Shown piece by piece: positions 1 to 11,960 of a DNA stretch of 64,000 nt. Location of the stretch: assembly GCA_963693285.1 (NCBI GenBank), contig OY848918.1:5461876-5525875 (forward strand), written 5' to 3'. The position numbers and the translations under genes were made by a program. The stretch's first letter is position 1; each line of letters begins with the position of its first letter. Under the pieces are notes generated by a model. It was not told the DNA's origin, made no database searches, and was given only the letters and a program-made list of their open reading frames with translations. The stretch comes from Xestospongia muta (taxonomy: Eukaryota > Porifera > Demospongiae > Haplosclerida > Petrosiidae).

Positions 1-970
1 GTACTAAACTAATTTGGTCCATAATTGGTGTCTCATCTACTATTATACTATATGGTACTGTAGAATGGAGATTAGAATCTGGGATGGAACCATAATTATG
101 TCACTTATAACCCATTATTGATGTCTCGTATATTACTGTACTATATGGTAATGTGGAATGTTGATTATGAACTGAGATAGCATCATCAGATGATGAAGTC
201 ATATTGGCTGGTATAGTTGATTTAGTTAGATTGTGTTATTGATAATATTCAGATTTGTAATGAAATCAAAGAATACTAAAAAATTGCTTAAAATGATTTA
301 GTGTATTGTAATATTAACTGATGTTATCAATGTCGTTGTATTTCTTATCAGCCTCATTTTGTTACATTCCAGTCACTCCCATTGTCTTTTTATCTACCTA
401 TTATATATTATATAATAAAGTTATAAAACATATTATGATCATTGTAATATCAAACTTACATTTTCTGCTGACAAATATACCAGCAAAGACAATTAGAACA
501 GTAACAATAGTAACAATAGTAGAAAAGGATACAATTGTAGAAGCTATTAATTAAAGAGAACTCACATTAATAACAAAATATATATTATGTAAATAAAACT
601 TGCCAATATTACATTCTTGTGCTTGATTCTTGATTATACCTAATGAAAACAATATTATAATTGTAATAATTGGATTGTTTTGGAGAGTTTATAGCATTTG
701 TGATAAAGACTAATTGTCATGATGTGTGTCAACAGTTAGAACAAACAGCTGAAAGACATTACTAGTCTAGACACACAGCATAATATTACTCTTGCTTATA
801 GCACTGAGGGTGTTTCTTTTATAACAATTAATCACTAACTGGAATCTCCGACAGGTGATACCCCAAAAAGCAGTATCAATAACACAATTGTTGATAATCT
901 AAAAAACAATACAATTGTCTACATATGAGATAAGATATAATTTACCTTTGACGTGTATTCATGACAGGGC
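1..970 (-). pseudogene. Signal peptide-TM-Tyr-tail receptor-like fragment, runs off the left edge
   Basis: Read on the minus strand, a first exon near 963-945 encodes a start Met and a few polar residues; the next exon (about 905-855) gives a hydrophobic leader resembling a signal peptide. A membrane segment follows at about 515-445, then a Tyr-rich stretch from 214 downwards that starts M-T-S-S-S-D-D and contains two related units with S-T-L/V-P-Y-S. That stretch has an in-frame TGA after G-Y-K, near 113-111. No exon resembling an extracellular domain lies between leader and TM. The same arrangement occurs on the plus strand at 26346-27520, so this is a duplicated unit and not chance. Stops in the tail suggest a decayed gene. 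An unusual splice pattern cannot be excluded. Confidence 0.5.
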
Positions 971-1218
971 CTGTAATTTTATCTAGCTCAAATTTCTCTA
1001 AGTTTTAAATTTTATCTGGCTCAAATTATAACGCTTGCCTTCTTTATTGTACATTCAACTATCTTCCGGAATATACGATATATTGGGTGGGATAAAATTG
1101 GTATGAATTGGATTAGTTATATACTATAACAATAGCAATCACAACATATAAACTTACCCCTTATACTTATACAGTGATTCCTTAATGGTTCTCTCTTTTA
1201 TGTCATTTAGTTCAGGTG

Positions 1219-1545
1219 GAGTTAATGCACCACTATAGTTACTGAATTATGTTGGTCAGCAAGTTCAGGTTCGTTTACAGCTGGTGACTTCAGTATCATT
1301 AACAATGTGTCCCAGGTATATGGACGTCTCTTAGTCTCATACCAGAGTTGGAACACACCAGTGATACCTTGATAGTTCTCTTCACTGTCATCTAGTTCAG
1401 TTGGAGTTAGTGCTAGGGCAGTACCTATCTCTTGTAGTTTTGTAGTTACATGTGGAGCAACATAAATAACTAGATCTTTATGAGTTAACTCTAATATAAT
1501 AAATATAATATATCTACTATATACTAAAGTTTATTACCTGTTGTC
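1219..1545 (-). pseudogene. Death-domain exon with preceding Lys/Thr-rich exon end
   Basis: On the minus strand an exon end (T-I-K-K-T-T) at about 1545-1529 is followed by an intron with GT and AG borders and an exon from about 1495 to 1219. That exon reads E-L-T-H-K-D-L-V, then A-L-A-L-T-P-T-E-L-D-D, then W-Y-E-T-K-R-R-P-Y-T-W. This matches the Death-fold pattern of helices with a conserved Trp and a T-W-x-x-L-L motif before the last helix, and it is also shared with 24380-24620. It ends at a stop soon after the last helix. Immediately to its right the homologous Tyr tail lies in the opposite orientation (1563-1826), so the exon is cut off from its natural upstream exon. Confidence 0.55.
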
Positions 1546-1562
1546 TTCTTAATAGTTGATTT

Positions 1563-1826
1563 ATGACAAGTTTTATTTCATATTTACTAAATGGACCATC
1601 TAATGAGGAATATACCAGACTTAATCATAATGTACATGCTAGTACCCAACTTTATGATCATACTCTACATCCTCATTCTCATACGTTGACACCTATTCCA
1701 CCTATGTATTCTATGCTACTTACTAATGGTGACATGAAAAATTATATATCATCACTTGACATTCAGTACAGATCACTATATATCTCTTTTTATGATCACA
1801 GGACCCCTCCAGTGGTCAAATTTTAA
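1563..1826 (+). pseudogene. Inverted Tyr-rich cytoplasmic tail fragment
   Basis: This 87-codon open stretch contains E-E-Y-T-R-L-N-H-N, P-P-M-Y-S-M-L and I-Q-Y-R-S-L-Y, matching the tail at 24050-24320 and 27303-27521. Several tyrosines sit in YxxL contexts (YTRL, YSML, YRSL). The nominal N-terminus is not the real start, because the homologous tails begin further upstream. It abuts, head to head, the Death-domain exon on the other strand, and runs at its right end into a relic of PhyH exon 3. It is a displaced fragment and not a gene. Confidence 0.5.
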
Positions 1827-2170
1827 CTGACTTAAGAACAAGTTGATAGTACTGGACGGATTGTTGAATTATATAGGAACAATAAAGCTGTAAACTACTG
1901 GTCTATAGAATTATATAGGATTAAGTATAGGTTTTGTAGATTGTTTCAATATAATTCACTGCCAATAAAACATGCTATACAATTTTGTCCAATCAAAATG
2001 TGTCTTCTGTAAAAGTATACATGAAGTATGATCCTTGAAGTAGTACATTATAATTTTACACATATTTTATATCAGTAATGATGTTCAGTTATTATATAAG
2101 TAATTTCTATTAGTTTAAATTGAGGATGAACTACATCCTGGACAAAGTGGTCTCTTTTATGAGACACATA
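1797..2170 (+). pseudogene. Relics of PhyH exons 3 and 4
   Basis: About 1800-1865 matches exon 3 of the intact dioxygenase gene at 30261-33457 (the stretch encoding D-P-S-E-W-S-K-F at 33175-33153) but has stops and indels. About 2118-2163 matches the start of exon 4 ([10 protein letters not shown]), again diverged. Both relics are plus-strand here, opposite to the parent gene. The same exon 3 relic sits next to the mirrored Tyr-tail unit at about 25610-25700. Confidence 0.6.
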
Positions 2171-2199
2171 TCATCCTAACCCTACAGAGGATATTAGAA

Positions 2200-3372
2200 A
2201 TGACCATTAATTTTGTTTGTTCATCAATCAGTGGTTTATAATCATAGCCTATACCATCATCTACCATACCATCATCCATCATACGATCTGCATTTCTAGT
2301 ATTGACTCATGCAGTTCACAACATGCATAAAAATTTAGACTCCATAACATTTATAACTTCTTCTGCTTCCACATAGTCTTAACTCTAAGCTTCATGTGAT
2401 AAGAAGAATATTCAATAGATCTAATATAATATGTTGTTATAATAACTCAATCATGTATCGTTTATATTATTAACTTAACCAATTCTCATATTTAATAATT
2501 CCTGTTTGACTATTAGAAGTATAAGTGTAATGACTCTATTATTGTCACTACCTGTATTTATCATTATACCACTGTTTGGTAGTCCATTAAAAGTGTCAAT
2601 GAGTTCAATATCAGTAATAGTTTAGAATAAATATATTAATTACCAATGTAACTATAAGAACACCCAGTACATCCAACATGAGATAAGTAGGTTATTTAGA
2701 ACTTTTAGAGGATTATAATATATTATATATATGGTAAATGGTATTAATAATTTTTAATTGCAATATGTTCTTACTCTACAATATTTATTTATCATCAGTT
2801 CTTACACAACGTGGACATGCATGCACACACACACACTTGCATGCACTACTGTATAATATAGTTGATAGGTACATTACAGAAAGAACCCTTACTACTGTTA
2901 AATGATTGTCTTTCAGTCTCCAATATGAGGATATCAGATGTGGAAATTAACTTGTCAACAGTAATATTAAAACTAAAGATGACAGGTGTATGTGTAGCAT
3001 AAGGGCATGGACAGTCGAGATATCTCATACAATTAAAATGTTATTCCTACATAACTACAGTTTTGATTCACAAAGATTAAGCTTATTCCCTATTGTCTAT
3101 TTTAAATTTCCAGGAAAGACCAGCTGTTTACATAATATAAAGTATGATAAAATAACATTACATAATTATACTTAATGTAGAATAGAGAAAAATCTTTAAA
3201 AAACACAATGAGTCTCTCTTATTTAATGTGACCACACTAAAACACTAAATAGCACAATAGATTACACATTACTTATAAATTTACATTTTAAAAAATTTAT
3301 TGGTTGACTATAAGTATTCATTGATGAGGTAATTATTCACATGATGAGATCTAAAACTTCTACTTTTGTTGA
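2200..3372. other. No convincing gene
   Basis: AT-rich sequence with short open stretches on both strands and a short AC microsatellite near 2822-2836. The open stretch on the minus strand at 3028-2846 has no recognisable domain and no supporting splice context that I could establish. I see no gene here. Confidence 0.4.
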
Positions 3373-4244
3373 TCAATGTTCAATCACACCATAAGCAGTA
3401 CATGTGTTCATCTCTAGTTCAGTAGTAGGTAGTGTATTAGTGATCATATCAACATTCTCATATTGAGGTATAACTTGATGAGGGACAGTATCTGTTAGTG
3501 GATTAACATGAGATGGTACACTACCTACAAAGGATAATACCATTTACAAACTATTCCCACTGTTAGTATTACCTTGTCTCAGTGACTTAGTTCTTCTTAT
3601 CCAACATATTACTATATGTACTAGTACAGTACATACCAGTATTAGAACTGACACACCCATTAGACTACCTATATATTACACTAACAGTATATTATACTTA
3701 GCCATTACATACCAGCAGCTGTTAAAAAACTGTTATTGACTTGTGTATCATCTATATAACATACATAGAGATATAATAATGATAACAAATGTACTAATGA
3801 TTACTTACTAGTCAAAAGGTTATAGTTTCCTGTAGTAATAGTAAATGCAGAAACAAGACATGTAGATAAAGAATTAATCACTTCAAGAGATGGGCAAGTT
3901 GGTTCCAATCCAGTAATAGTGATATTAGTAGATGATATTGCCCAGTCATCTGATAATCTATCCTCCTCTTCAATATCATATACATACATATTATATATAC
4001 CAGTAGGTATATCATATGTACATCCAATTACTGTACTACTACATACTGGAGAACACATCAATGATATGTTAGTACTGTAGGTAGAGGAGGTTAATGAAAT
4101 AAGACAACCTTTAACAATAGCTCCTCTTATAAAATGACAGCTGTAACATGTTCTACCAATATTAGTTAGGTCATTATATAGGATAGCTTCAGTAATATCA
4201 TAATATCACATGTTTTCATGTACCTTTAGTAATATTATATCACA
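3373..4244 (-). pseudogene. R2: 5'-truncated receptor, ITAM-like tail
   Basis: Four consecutive minus-strand exons join in frame: about 4244-3809 (membrane-proximal domain with C-Y-S-C-H-F and D-D-W), 3751-3713 (stalk), 3668-3573 (TM helix followed by W-I-R-R-T-K) and 3524-3373 (tail). The tail has Q-Y-E-N-V (Tyr codon at 3462) and, 22 residues later, A-Y-G-V-I, then a stop. YEN is also a Grb2-type SH2 pattern in animals. The C-x-C-H-F motif and the later glycine-cysteine spacing link it to exon 5 of R1. Near the start of the first exon, where homologues read G-T-H-D-L, the frame is broken by a stop, and no Ig, FN3 or leader exon is visible up to 4900. It is therefore a truncated member whose 3' half is preserved. 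Confidence 0.6.
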
Positions 4245-5680
4245 TCTGACGTGTGATTACAGGATGAGCATAATACCATTTACCTGATATTAATTCTCAA
4301 TGAAGTCAACTGCTGACAGTTATATTATAGACTAAATTACATTCTCAACTTGGTTTGTATAATAGGAGTCATACACACACACACAGTAATATTATGCATC
4401 TAGTAGAAACTTGACTAATAAGACACAAAAAGTCCCAGAAGAATCAATGAAGATGTTCGTGGATAGTTGTCATTAGTTGTCATTGAGAGTGATAAGTAAA
4501 TTGAAGAATTGTATTCAACACTCCAGTTTAAAACTGTACAATTAGTTATCACATGATACAACTATTACAATATGTCCTGTAAAATTTATATTATATTATA
4601 AAGGATTAAAGAAGGTGGATTAGTTATAGTCTCATCACTCTCATGAACCAGCTCCTTGCAAAAAGAAAAAATTCTTTTAACAAGGGGATGGTTCATGAGA
4701 CAAGATGAATTATAGAATGATAATTGTACAAAGAGTATGTATGGTGATTAGCTTATGATAATGATCAATAAAAGGATAATTGTTCGTTTATTCTGACATG
4801 AGTTCTGTCTAGTCAATGATTTTAGATTTAGTAGCAATGCTCTTTGCTTATAGGATTATTTAAATGACGTCATTCTGCAGGAGTCAGGTGTAGGCTAGTA
4901 TCTGAAATATTTTTGCAACTCGTATGCTTTTTTAACTTGTATACTATTTCCTAGATGTATTTAATAGGTTTGGTACAACAATGTCAAATGAAATCAACCA
5001 CCATTACGAGATCAATTTGCTACAAAATCAACTGATAAGCAAAAGGAAGGTAGTACACTCAATAAATAAGTGAAGTTAATTTTTGGTTTCAATGTCTAAC
5101 AATTAGGATTTGGAGTATGATATTAAACTCTCATTAAAGTACACCATTCTTTACCAGCACTCTGCTTCAATATACCAGTTTATTCTTTGGTTCTTTCTAC
5201 AACCTTTTTTGAGGAGTAGCTTTGCTGACTACATTTTTAAAACAGTAATAAATGCCATTCTTCTATCTGGTTACAAGTACATAGTCTTCACAGTCAAAAT
5301 AGTTCCACTGAGTAATCTTGAAGTTGCTGTTGATCCATGTGCTGTCAAAGTAAATGACCAAGTTTTAATTATTTCAACTGGAGGGGCTTTGTGCTTCATA
5401 CTTTTATACCCAGCTGTGTGACGGTACGTGGCTGGACAAAATCAGAATGCTTATATTTTGAATTTAGCATTTGGAACACACAGTTGATTTGATAGGAAGT
5501 TGACATATATGATAGTTGATTTTGTAGTAAATTGATTTCACAGGAAATTTAATAGCAGTTGATCTCATTTATGGGATGAAACCATTTAGTATATATAATA
5601 GTGTATATTACAAATGTGTACAACTACATTTTCTCCACCTCTTAACAACTTGATGATGTAATAATGATGTAATGACAAAC
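4245..5680. other. Intergenic; one hairpin, one unknown ORF
   Basis: A hairpin lies at about 4630-4702, where the arms around C-A-T-G-A-A-C-C-A and T-G-G-T-T-C-A-T-G pair. A TGACGTCA palindrome (CRE/ATF type) is at 4865-4872. Plus-strand 5110-5421 is open for 103 codons with many aromatic and hydrophobic residues. I do not recognise it, and neither splice signals nor homologous copies support it, so it is left as a weak candidate. Confidence 0.35.
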
Positions 5681-5685
5681 TCAGT

Positions 5686-5856
5686 ATGGCTCTGATGAAG
5701 AAGAAAGCATGGCTACAACTGATATTGTTAGTATCTATTTTATTTAAATATACAGGTATGATTATATTACTAACTAATGTACTGTTTTATTTTGTTTTGT
5801 TATATAGCTATTCAGTTCATATTTACTTCATCTCCTAACATTGGAGTCTATCAGTG
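5686..5856 (+). pseudogene. Truncated duplicate of the start of R1
   Basis: Exon 5686-5755 encodes a leader (M-A-L-M-K-K-K-A-W then a hydrophobic run). After a short GT-AG intron, exon 5808-5856 encodes I-Q-F-I-F-T-S-S-P-N-I-G-V-Y-Q and then TGA. The second exon is nearly identical to the first residues of R1 exon 2, where the frame continues. The duplication ends at the stop, so at most a 38-residue peptide would be made. Confidence 0.65.
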
Positions 5857-6420
5857 ATAGTCTATTGATCCTTAACACATAGCTAATGGAGTGATCAAAT
5901 TTTGATTTTTTTAGTTTAATTTTAGTAATGCATCCATTATTTCTTTAGTTTTAGCTTTAGTTTAAATAAAACAAGTAATATTATTAAAAACCATTAGACT
6001 ATATTGTACAACATTTCTCAGAAGAGTACCTCAGGATATAAACCATATTTAAGCAGTGAAAAACCCTACAGTCTTTAAATGTAATACCTGTAGCTATGGT
6101 AGTTACAGCTATGGTAGCTACAGATAAATCAGAATGTATCATAATTTGTATAATGCATTCTACAATAAATCTTGGTCTATTTTTCTATTTATACAAATTA
6201 TTCAACATTTGAATTTTGATAGTGAAAACTAAATTGAAGATTAAACACTAAACAATGATTATATTTTAAGATGTAGTCATCACATTTGTACCTTCTTACA
6301 TTTATCAATTTATTCATACACAATTATTAATAGCTAATATTGACACAACCTATCAATATCTTTTTAACCCTAATAAACAACAATGAATAATAACTACTGT
6401 TTAATGATCAATTCTAGAAG

Positions 6421-8301
6421 ATGTTCTCTCTGATACTGCTTTGGCTCTGGTCATATCATTGTGAAGGTAAATAATGTTATAAAATATTATCAGATATCAG
6501 ACTATTAATACTTTTTATTATATAGCTGTTCAGTTCATGTTTACTCCATCTCCTAACATTGGAGTCTATCAACTAGCACATTACCAATGTTCAGTGGATC
6601 ATACTGGTGTGGGTATTGCTTGGGTTGTTAATGAAACAAGTTCTGCTAATAATGATATTATTCAACTTGGTATTGTTACAAGTGGAGCAGGATCATCTAA
6701 CTCCAGTCTTACCATACCTGGATATCCTCAATATAACAATACTGTAGTGAGATGTAACGCTTTTGGATCTGTGAATGGTAATAATTATCACAATTTTAGT
6801 GAATCTACTTTGCAAATACAAGGTATATATATTATATAAACATTCGTTTTTAAAAATTTAACCTCTTTCTCTCTCTCTCCCTTCCCTCCCCCTCCTCCTC
6901 CCCTCTCTCTCTCTCAGGTAAACTGTCAGTAGTTGAAAGCTTAACATGTACCAGACAAGGTCATTGTTGTATAAACTGTTCCTGGTCTCCTCCTTTCTCT
7001 CTTGTTGGAGTACCTATATATGGTTATATTATTAATGTCACTAATGAAGGAGATAATACACAATATACTACAACTAGTAATACTACCAGCTGGATCTATT
7101 GTCCCAGTCAATTTGGTACATATACAATTAGTATAGCTGGTAGTAACTCAGCTGGAGAGGGAAGAAGAAGTGTTAAAAGAATTATATTACTTACAAGTAT
7201 GACTTAATGATATGGGAATTCTTTTTAATAATTTGTATATTGTATCCATAGTAACCATATCTGAATATTCTGTAACTGCTAAAAGGCTAAATAGGAATTG
7301 GACCACAAATTGTACTATAAAAGTAATGCTTTACATTATTTAGTATGAGTATATCACATTTTATTTAGAAGATAGCATTTCTGGACAATCAACCATTACA
7401 TGTACATGCCCACTTAACTCCTATTAGTGATGATACATCTCCAGTTGATGATGATGGTAGTGGACAGTTTGAAGGAGATACATTTATAGGAACTGTAAAT
7501 ATGGGAGACTTACCTGATAAAAAGAAATGGTTGATATCATTTAGTTTAGTATATAACAGTGGATTATATATCAATGTATCACAACCTACTGAATTTAGTA
7601 AGTTAATATATACTGTATTATCATATGTATATGAAACTTGTCTACTAGCTACATTTGATGTACAAAATGGTAGTTTAGAAGTCATAGACTTGACTGTTGG
7701 AGAAGTTTGTTTTACTTGTCACTTTGTTACTGGAAGTCAATCACAAGGATGTTATGTTGAATATAAATGTATCGAAGCAGATTTCAATGGAAATGTTACA
7801 ATTAACAGAACATCAGTAGATGACAGTACTGCTAGTAAATGTATGACAGGAATATATACCAGTAACTATAATGTGACATTTTATGATATGGATGAGAACA
7901 ATACATATTACAGACAAGATTATGCTACAAGATTAACTGATCAGTCCGTGTCTGGACTATCTTTTTCAACTACCATATCGAGTGTATCTTCATCAACTAA
8001 TGTTATATTATCATCTCCATCACCTACACTATATACAGACAGTGATAATAGTAAGTTATTATAATTGTTATTGCAATATAATTTATTTGAAATGACTACA
8101 GTGCCAAGTCATCAAGGACACCTACCATTAGTAATAAGTTGTGGTATGTTTATATTATACATAGAGCTCTTATTATGATTTGTTTTTATAGTTGTCACTG
8201 TTACTATGGTAATAATAATAGTATTGATTGCAGTAATAATAGTTATTGTCTGTTTAAAACATACCAAGATCAAGACTGTGGACAAAAGTAATGTAATATA
8301 G
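6421..8301 (+). CDS. R1: Ig/FN3 single-pass receptor with short tail
   Basis: Seven exons join in frame: 6421-6466, 6526-6822, 6918-7196, 7252-7322, 7369-8050, 8102-8143, 8192-8301, giving 508 residues. Residues 1-15 form a signal peptide; 16-114 an Ig-like domain (Y-Q-C near the front, V-V-R-C near the end); 115-207 an FN3-like domain (C-C-I-N-C-S-W-S-P-P). The long fifth exon (231-458) is the membrane-proximal region with C-F-T-C-H-F and G-C-Y-V-E-Y, shared with R2. Residues about 472-494 are a very hydrophobic TM helix, and the tail is only about 14 residues (K-H-T-K-I-K and on). Many N-x-S/T sites suggest a glycosylated ectodomain. Unlike its relatives it has neither tyrosine motif nor Death domain, so it may act as a ligand, co-receptor or decoy (inference). 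A CT-rich tract precedes exon 3. Upstream 5860-6420 holds no gene. Confidence 0.75.
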
Positions 8302-8714
8302 CCTCAAACAACATATTATATGTTAGTGTCATACATTATAGATGAATTCCCAATAGAGTCATAACAAGTTTCTGTTAACAAGACACTATCTGTCTCTAAT
8401 GAGGTTATTGAAGAGTGATCATAATAATATATGAATTATGTACAAAGTGAAAATGTAGATTGTATTGTTGCTATAGTAGTGCCTTATTGAAGTGATAACA
8501 ACTTAATTTGATATTTGTATAAATGAACTAACAGTTCATTTTATGCCAATTTTATCTATCATTAAAATAACTGCAATATTGCTGACAGCTTGTTAAACAT
8601 TTATTATTTTTGTTAAATATTTATTTTTGATGGTGTGATAATCTTTTTTTTTTAAAAATAACTAAGATATTATACATATCATATAGTATTATGGAACACA
8701 CACATACATATATA

Positions 8715-9065
8715 GTTACTTAGAACTCCTGTCTCTGTGCACACAATACCAAACTGTGTATCAGTTAGTACAAGTCTTGTCTCTTTTGAAAAGTAATTTA
8801 TAGTTGCTGTCGAAATTTCATTAACATAAGATAGATCTACAAGGTACAAACATTTGTTAAACATAACCTCCATTATGTTTTCTCAGTCATATAGCAATAC
8901 TAGTTCTATAGTTGTGCAGCAAGTTACTGATGTTCGAGTAAATGACTGTCTCCCTGATATTAACTTTATTGTGGCCAAGTATCTATATATTATCAGACTA
9001 ATGTGTATAGACTCACCTCTTTGTACATATAATTCTGTTAATTTAATAAACCTCATATCACATAA
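8715..9065 (-). pseudogene. Unrecognised exon group (M-R-F-I-K-L / T-D-T-Q-F-G)
   Basis: On the minus strand a possible first exon at about 9058-9018 reads M-R-F-I-K-L-T-E-L-Y-V-Q-R before a GT, and another exon at about 8840-8720 reads L-S-Y-V-N-E-I-S-T-A-T-I-N-Y-F-S and then V-L-T-D-T-Q-F-G-I-V. Related pieces recur near 12520-12560 (first exon only), 19810-20020, 25010-25110 and 28020-28080, mostly broken. I do not recognise the protein. Repetition in a fixed exon order suggests a real ancestral gene that was dispersed with the cluster. The stretch 9070-9660 holds no gene. Confidence 0.3.
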
Positions 9066-9660
9066 TCTAATAGTACACCAGTCTAAATGAGAAAATAATT
9101 TATGAAGGAAAATGGGCTGGATAATACTGAATCTATTGTTATCAGTGAGTAACCATGGAAACTCCCCTTTATAGACTATGCTAACAGCTGTAGTAACTAT
9201 TTGTCAAGAGTTCAAGGGAGACTCCCATACGATTAATTAAACACTAGACAAAGCCTTGGGGAGTTATGTTACTATCAAACTAACATATATAACATGTAAT
9301 TACATCGTATCTTGACAAACATGCCATCAAACTTGATTATTATATAGGTTCACCACCTCAACACCTTGCATCATCCTAATACTTTTAATTAAAGTAGTAC
9401 TAATATTGTTTTCTAATGACAACCTGTATGATCTAAATGTTAACATAACAATAATATACTAACCATAGAGACACTATAGTGGAGTAGTGGAGTGACCTCA
9501 GGCCACATAAAGAGCTGTTTCATTTCTGGTTACACTACATGCAGCTGTATACATCTGATAGTCTACAGCTCTATAGGAAAAAAGATATAGTAATAGTAGA
9601 GGTATTATATTACAGCTGTATCAATGACTTCACATAATAATAAATTATATGTATAGGTTA

Positions 9661-9756
9661 TATACCGAGGTAAAGGTTTCCATGAGATTTATCAACCGAG
9701 CGACGAAGTCGCGAGGTTGATAAATGCCATGGAAACCGTACCGAGGTATATAACCG
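9661..9756. repeat. Long near-perfect hairpin at left end of Crypton-like element
   Basis: Arms of about 37 bp, beginning TATACCGAGGTAAAGGTTTC on the left and mirrored on the right up to 9750, differ at only a few positions. The loop contains a smaller inverted repeat, GCGAC-GAA-GTCGC. The arms include TTTATCAACC, which recurs in the right flank of the same element at 11340-11455. Confidence 0.75.
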
Positions 9757-9808
9757 GCTTGTACCATGAAATGGTCGGTCATGGCAACAATATCACGCAC
9801 AAACCTGC

Positions 9809-9816
9809 TATATAAA
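9809..9816 (+). promoter_or_regulatory. TATA box before the recombinase ORF
   Basis: TATATAAAG lies about 50 bp upstream of the ATG at 9863 and fits a core promoter for the element's gene. Confidence 0.5.
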
Positions 9817-9862
9817 GGTAGTCTAGCAACGTTTTTTCATTCTAACGAGAAGCAAATTCAAA

Positions 9863-11265
9863 ATGGAAGACGAGTTGGACTATATTCTTTCTCAGGTAGA
9901 CGCCCATTTATTTGACCACGCCTTGACCGATATTGCCTCTAGCGAGTCTGCAGTTCCTTCAGCCCTACCCAACGGTGAACGTTTCGCATTTCAAAGTGAC
10001 GAAAGTGTGGAAGCAGCAAAAACTAATTCCACTCCAAAAAACACCTCTCGCAATACTAACTGGGCAGTTAATGTCTGGAAAGACTGGAGCAGTCATAGGC
10101 GAGCGGCATTTCCTAACTCCTTCCAAGAACGGCCAGTTCACCTAGTTCTCACAACAAATTATCAACTCGACTACGGGCTCAGCAAATTTGTTGTGGAAGC
10201 TAGGAGAAGTGATGGAGAATGTTATCCACCCAACACACTGTATGGAATTTGCTGTGGTTTGCTTCGCTACGTCAGAGAAACAAGACCAGCAATCAACTTT
10301 TGGAAAGACGGTGACTTTGCAGGTTTCAGGAAAACTCTGGATGGGGAGATGAAGAGGCTGAGGTCTCTTGGCTTCGGAGTGAAAACAAAAATAGCAGAAC
10401 CTCTCAGCATTGAGGAAGAGAACCAACTGTGAGATCAAGGTTTACTGGGAGACCACTCACCTCAGGTTCTGTTAGATACTATGCTTTTTCTTTGTGGAAT
10501 GCACTTTGCACTCAGAATTGAACCTTGCAGGTCTCTCAATTTGAATTGGTGAAAACTGATCCTGATGCCCCCTATTTAATATATTATGAGAATTTTTCAA
10601 AAAACAACTCAGGTGGTCTATCCAGCAGAAAAGTACAGCCAAAGCAAGTAATTCACCACTCGAATATTAAAAATCCAGCTAGATGTTTGGTGATGCTCTT
10701 TCAGAAATATTTAGGACACCGACCAGACACTGACGAAACATCATTGTATCTGACGCCTCTGAAGAAACCAAAATCGAACGTTTAGTACTCAAAAATGCCA
10801 GTTGGCCATAACACCTTAGCCAAAACTGTGAGCCGACTATGCAAAGATGGAGGAATTCCTGGATATAAAACAAATCATTCTCTTCGAGTCACAACTGCTA
10901 CACGTTTGTTTCAGTCTGGAATCGAAGAGCAGCTAATCATGGATCATACAGGACATCGAAGCATTGATGGTGTCAGAAAATATAAAAGAATTAGTACTGA
11001 GCAGAAACTAACAACATCTGCTGTCCTCAATTCTGCTACAAATGGAGAAGAAATCAGTGCTCCACTAACCAAGAAACACAAGACCCTTGATGATCCATCA
11101 TCTATTTCTACTGCCAAAAAAAGCAACATCAGTGGCATTTTGTCAAATGCTCAAGTGTCATTTGGCAATTCACAGGACTCTGGACCTAATAATACATCAG
11201 TTAATGTACCTAATATTACTTTCAATTCTTGTTCAAAAGTTACAGTAAATTACTATGTAAAATAA
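9863..11265 (+). pseudogene. DUF3504 tyrosine recombinase, three lesions
   Basis: The reading begins at ATG 9863 with an acidic N-terminus (M-E-D-E-L-D-Y). A helical region includes W-K-D-W-S-S-H-R-R and W-K-D-G-D-F-A-G-F-R-K-T-L-D, typical of the DUF3504 family (ZMYM2/QRICH1/KCTD1-type domesticated Cryptons). Catalytic-type residues are visible: A-L-R near 10510, H-S-L-R near 10880, G-H-R near 10950 and a Tyr in R-K-Y-K-R near 10980, matching the R...HxxR...H...Y layout of tyrosine recombinases. Three lesions break the frame: a TGA at 10430-10432, a frameshift near 10520-10530, and a TAG at 10783-10785. The remainder is well preserved, so inactivation looks recent. The C-terminal tail is Ser/Thr/Asn-rich and ends at 11265. 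Confidence 0.8.
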
Positions 11266-11339
11266 TGACCAATGTAATCATATACCCATCATCATTGACC
11301 ACCATCATTTATTATTTATTTTTGAATTTACCGCTACTA

Positions 11340-11455
11340 GTAAAAAAATTGTCAACCTCCGCCAAAAAATTGTCAACCTCCGCTAAAAAAATTATCAACC
11401 TGACTAATAACAATCAGAGGTTGATATGAAATTTATCAACCTCATTTAAAGCAAT
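11340..11455. repeat. Subterminal TATCAACCT repeats and hairpins
   Basis: Three direct copies of AATTGTCAACCTCCGC-like units (about 22 bp apart) are followed by two inverted pairs of TTATCAACCT and AGGTTGAT. The same core occurs in the hairpin at 9661-9756. These are candidate recombinase binding sites of the element (inference). Confidence 0.55.
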
Positions 11456-11842
11456 CTGATTGGTCAATTCATACTAGTCATGGTACAAGAATCAATAATG
11501 ACGCATATTTTTTAATTTGGCACATTTGATAATGCTGCCTATAATTATAACAGTTTTATTGACAATGGGTGTGTCTTTTGTATCTAAGTTGCCAATGTGT
11601 AAAGATGATAGAGCTAGGTGACACAATATTGACAGATTTAATTGTCTATCAAAAATTACTTGGGAAATTATAGTGTTTCTGAGCAAACACTATTATAATA
11701 AACATTATAATCATTACTAATTATTATAATCATTATTAATTATTACCAAACATAATATTAACCTAATGTTACAATATTTATAGAGCTGAATTCAAACTGT
11801 TTTATTAAATGATGTAATCCTATCATTTCATTAACATATTTA

Positions 11843-11960
11843 CATGAATACATGTACATAACACATGTGTACATGCGCATAATACATGTATACATGTACA
11901 TAATACATGTGTACATGTACATAATACACGTGTACATGTACATAATACATGTGTACATGT
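11843..11960. repeat. 21-bp tandem repeat rich in ACATGT
   Basis: Four to five copies of a 21-bp unit, ACATGTACATAATACATGTG plus one base. Each copy contains palindromic ACATGT or ACACGTGT. It is open in several minus-strand frames only because of the repeat. Confidence 0.75.

Larger units (their letters stand above)
9758..11489 (+). mobile_element. DUF3504 / Crypton-like tyrosine-recombinase element, decayed
   Basis: A 12-bp inverted terminal motif, CTTGTACCATGA at 9758-9769 and its complement at 11478-11489, brackets a recombinase relic, with TATCAACCTC-type repeats placed subterminally on both sides. GC content is visibly higher than the surroundings, as expected for a recent insertion. 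Exact ends are uncertain, since Cryptons need not have terminal inverted repeats and the outer hairpin at 9661 may belong to the element. Confidence 0.55.
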
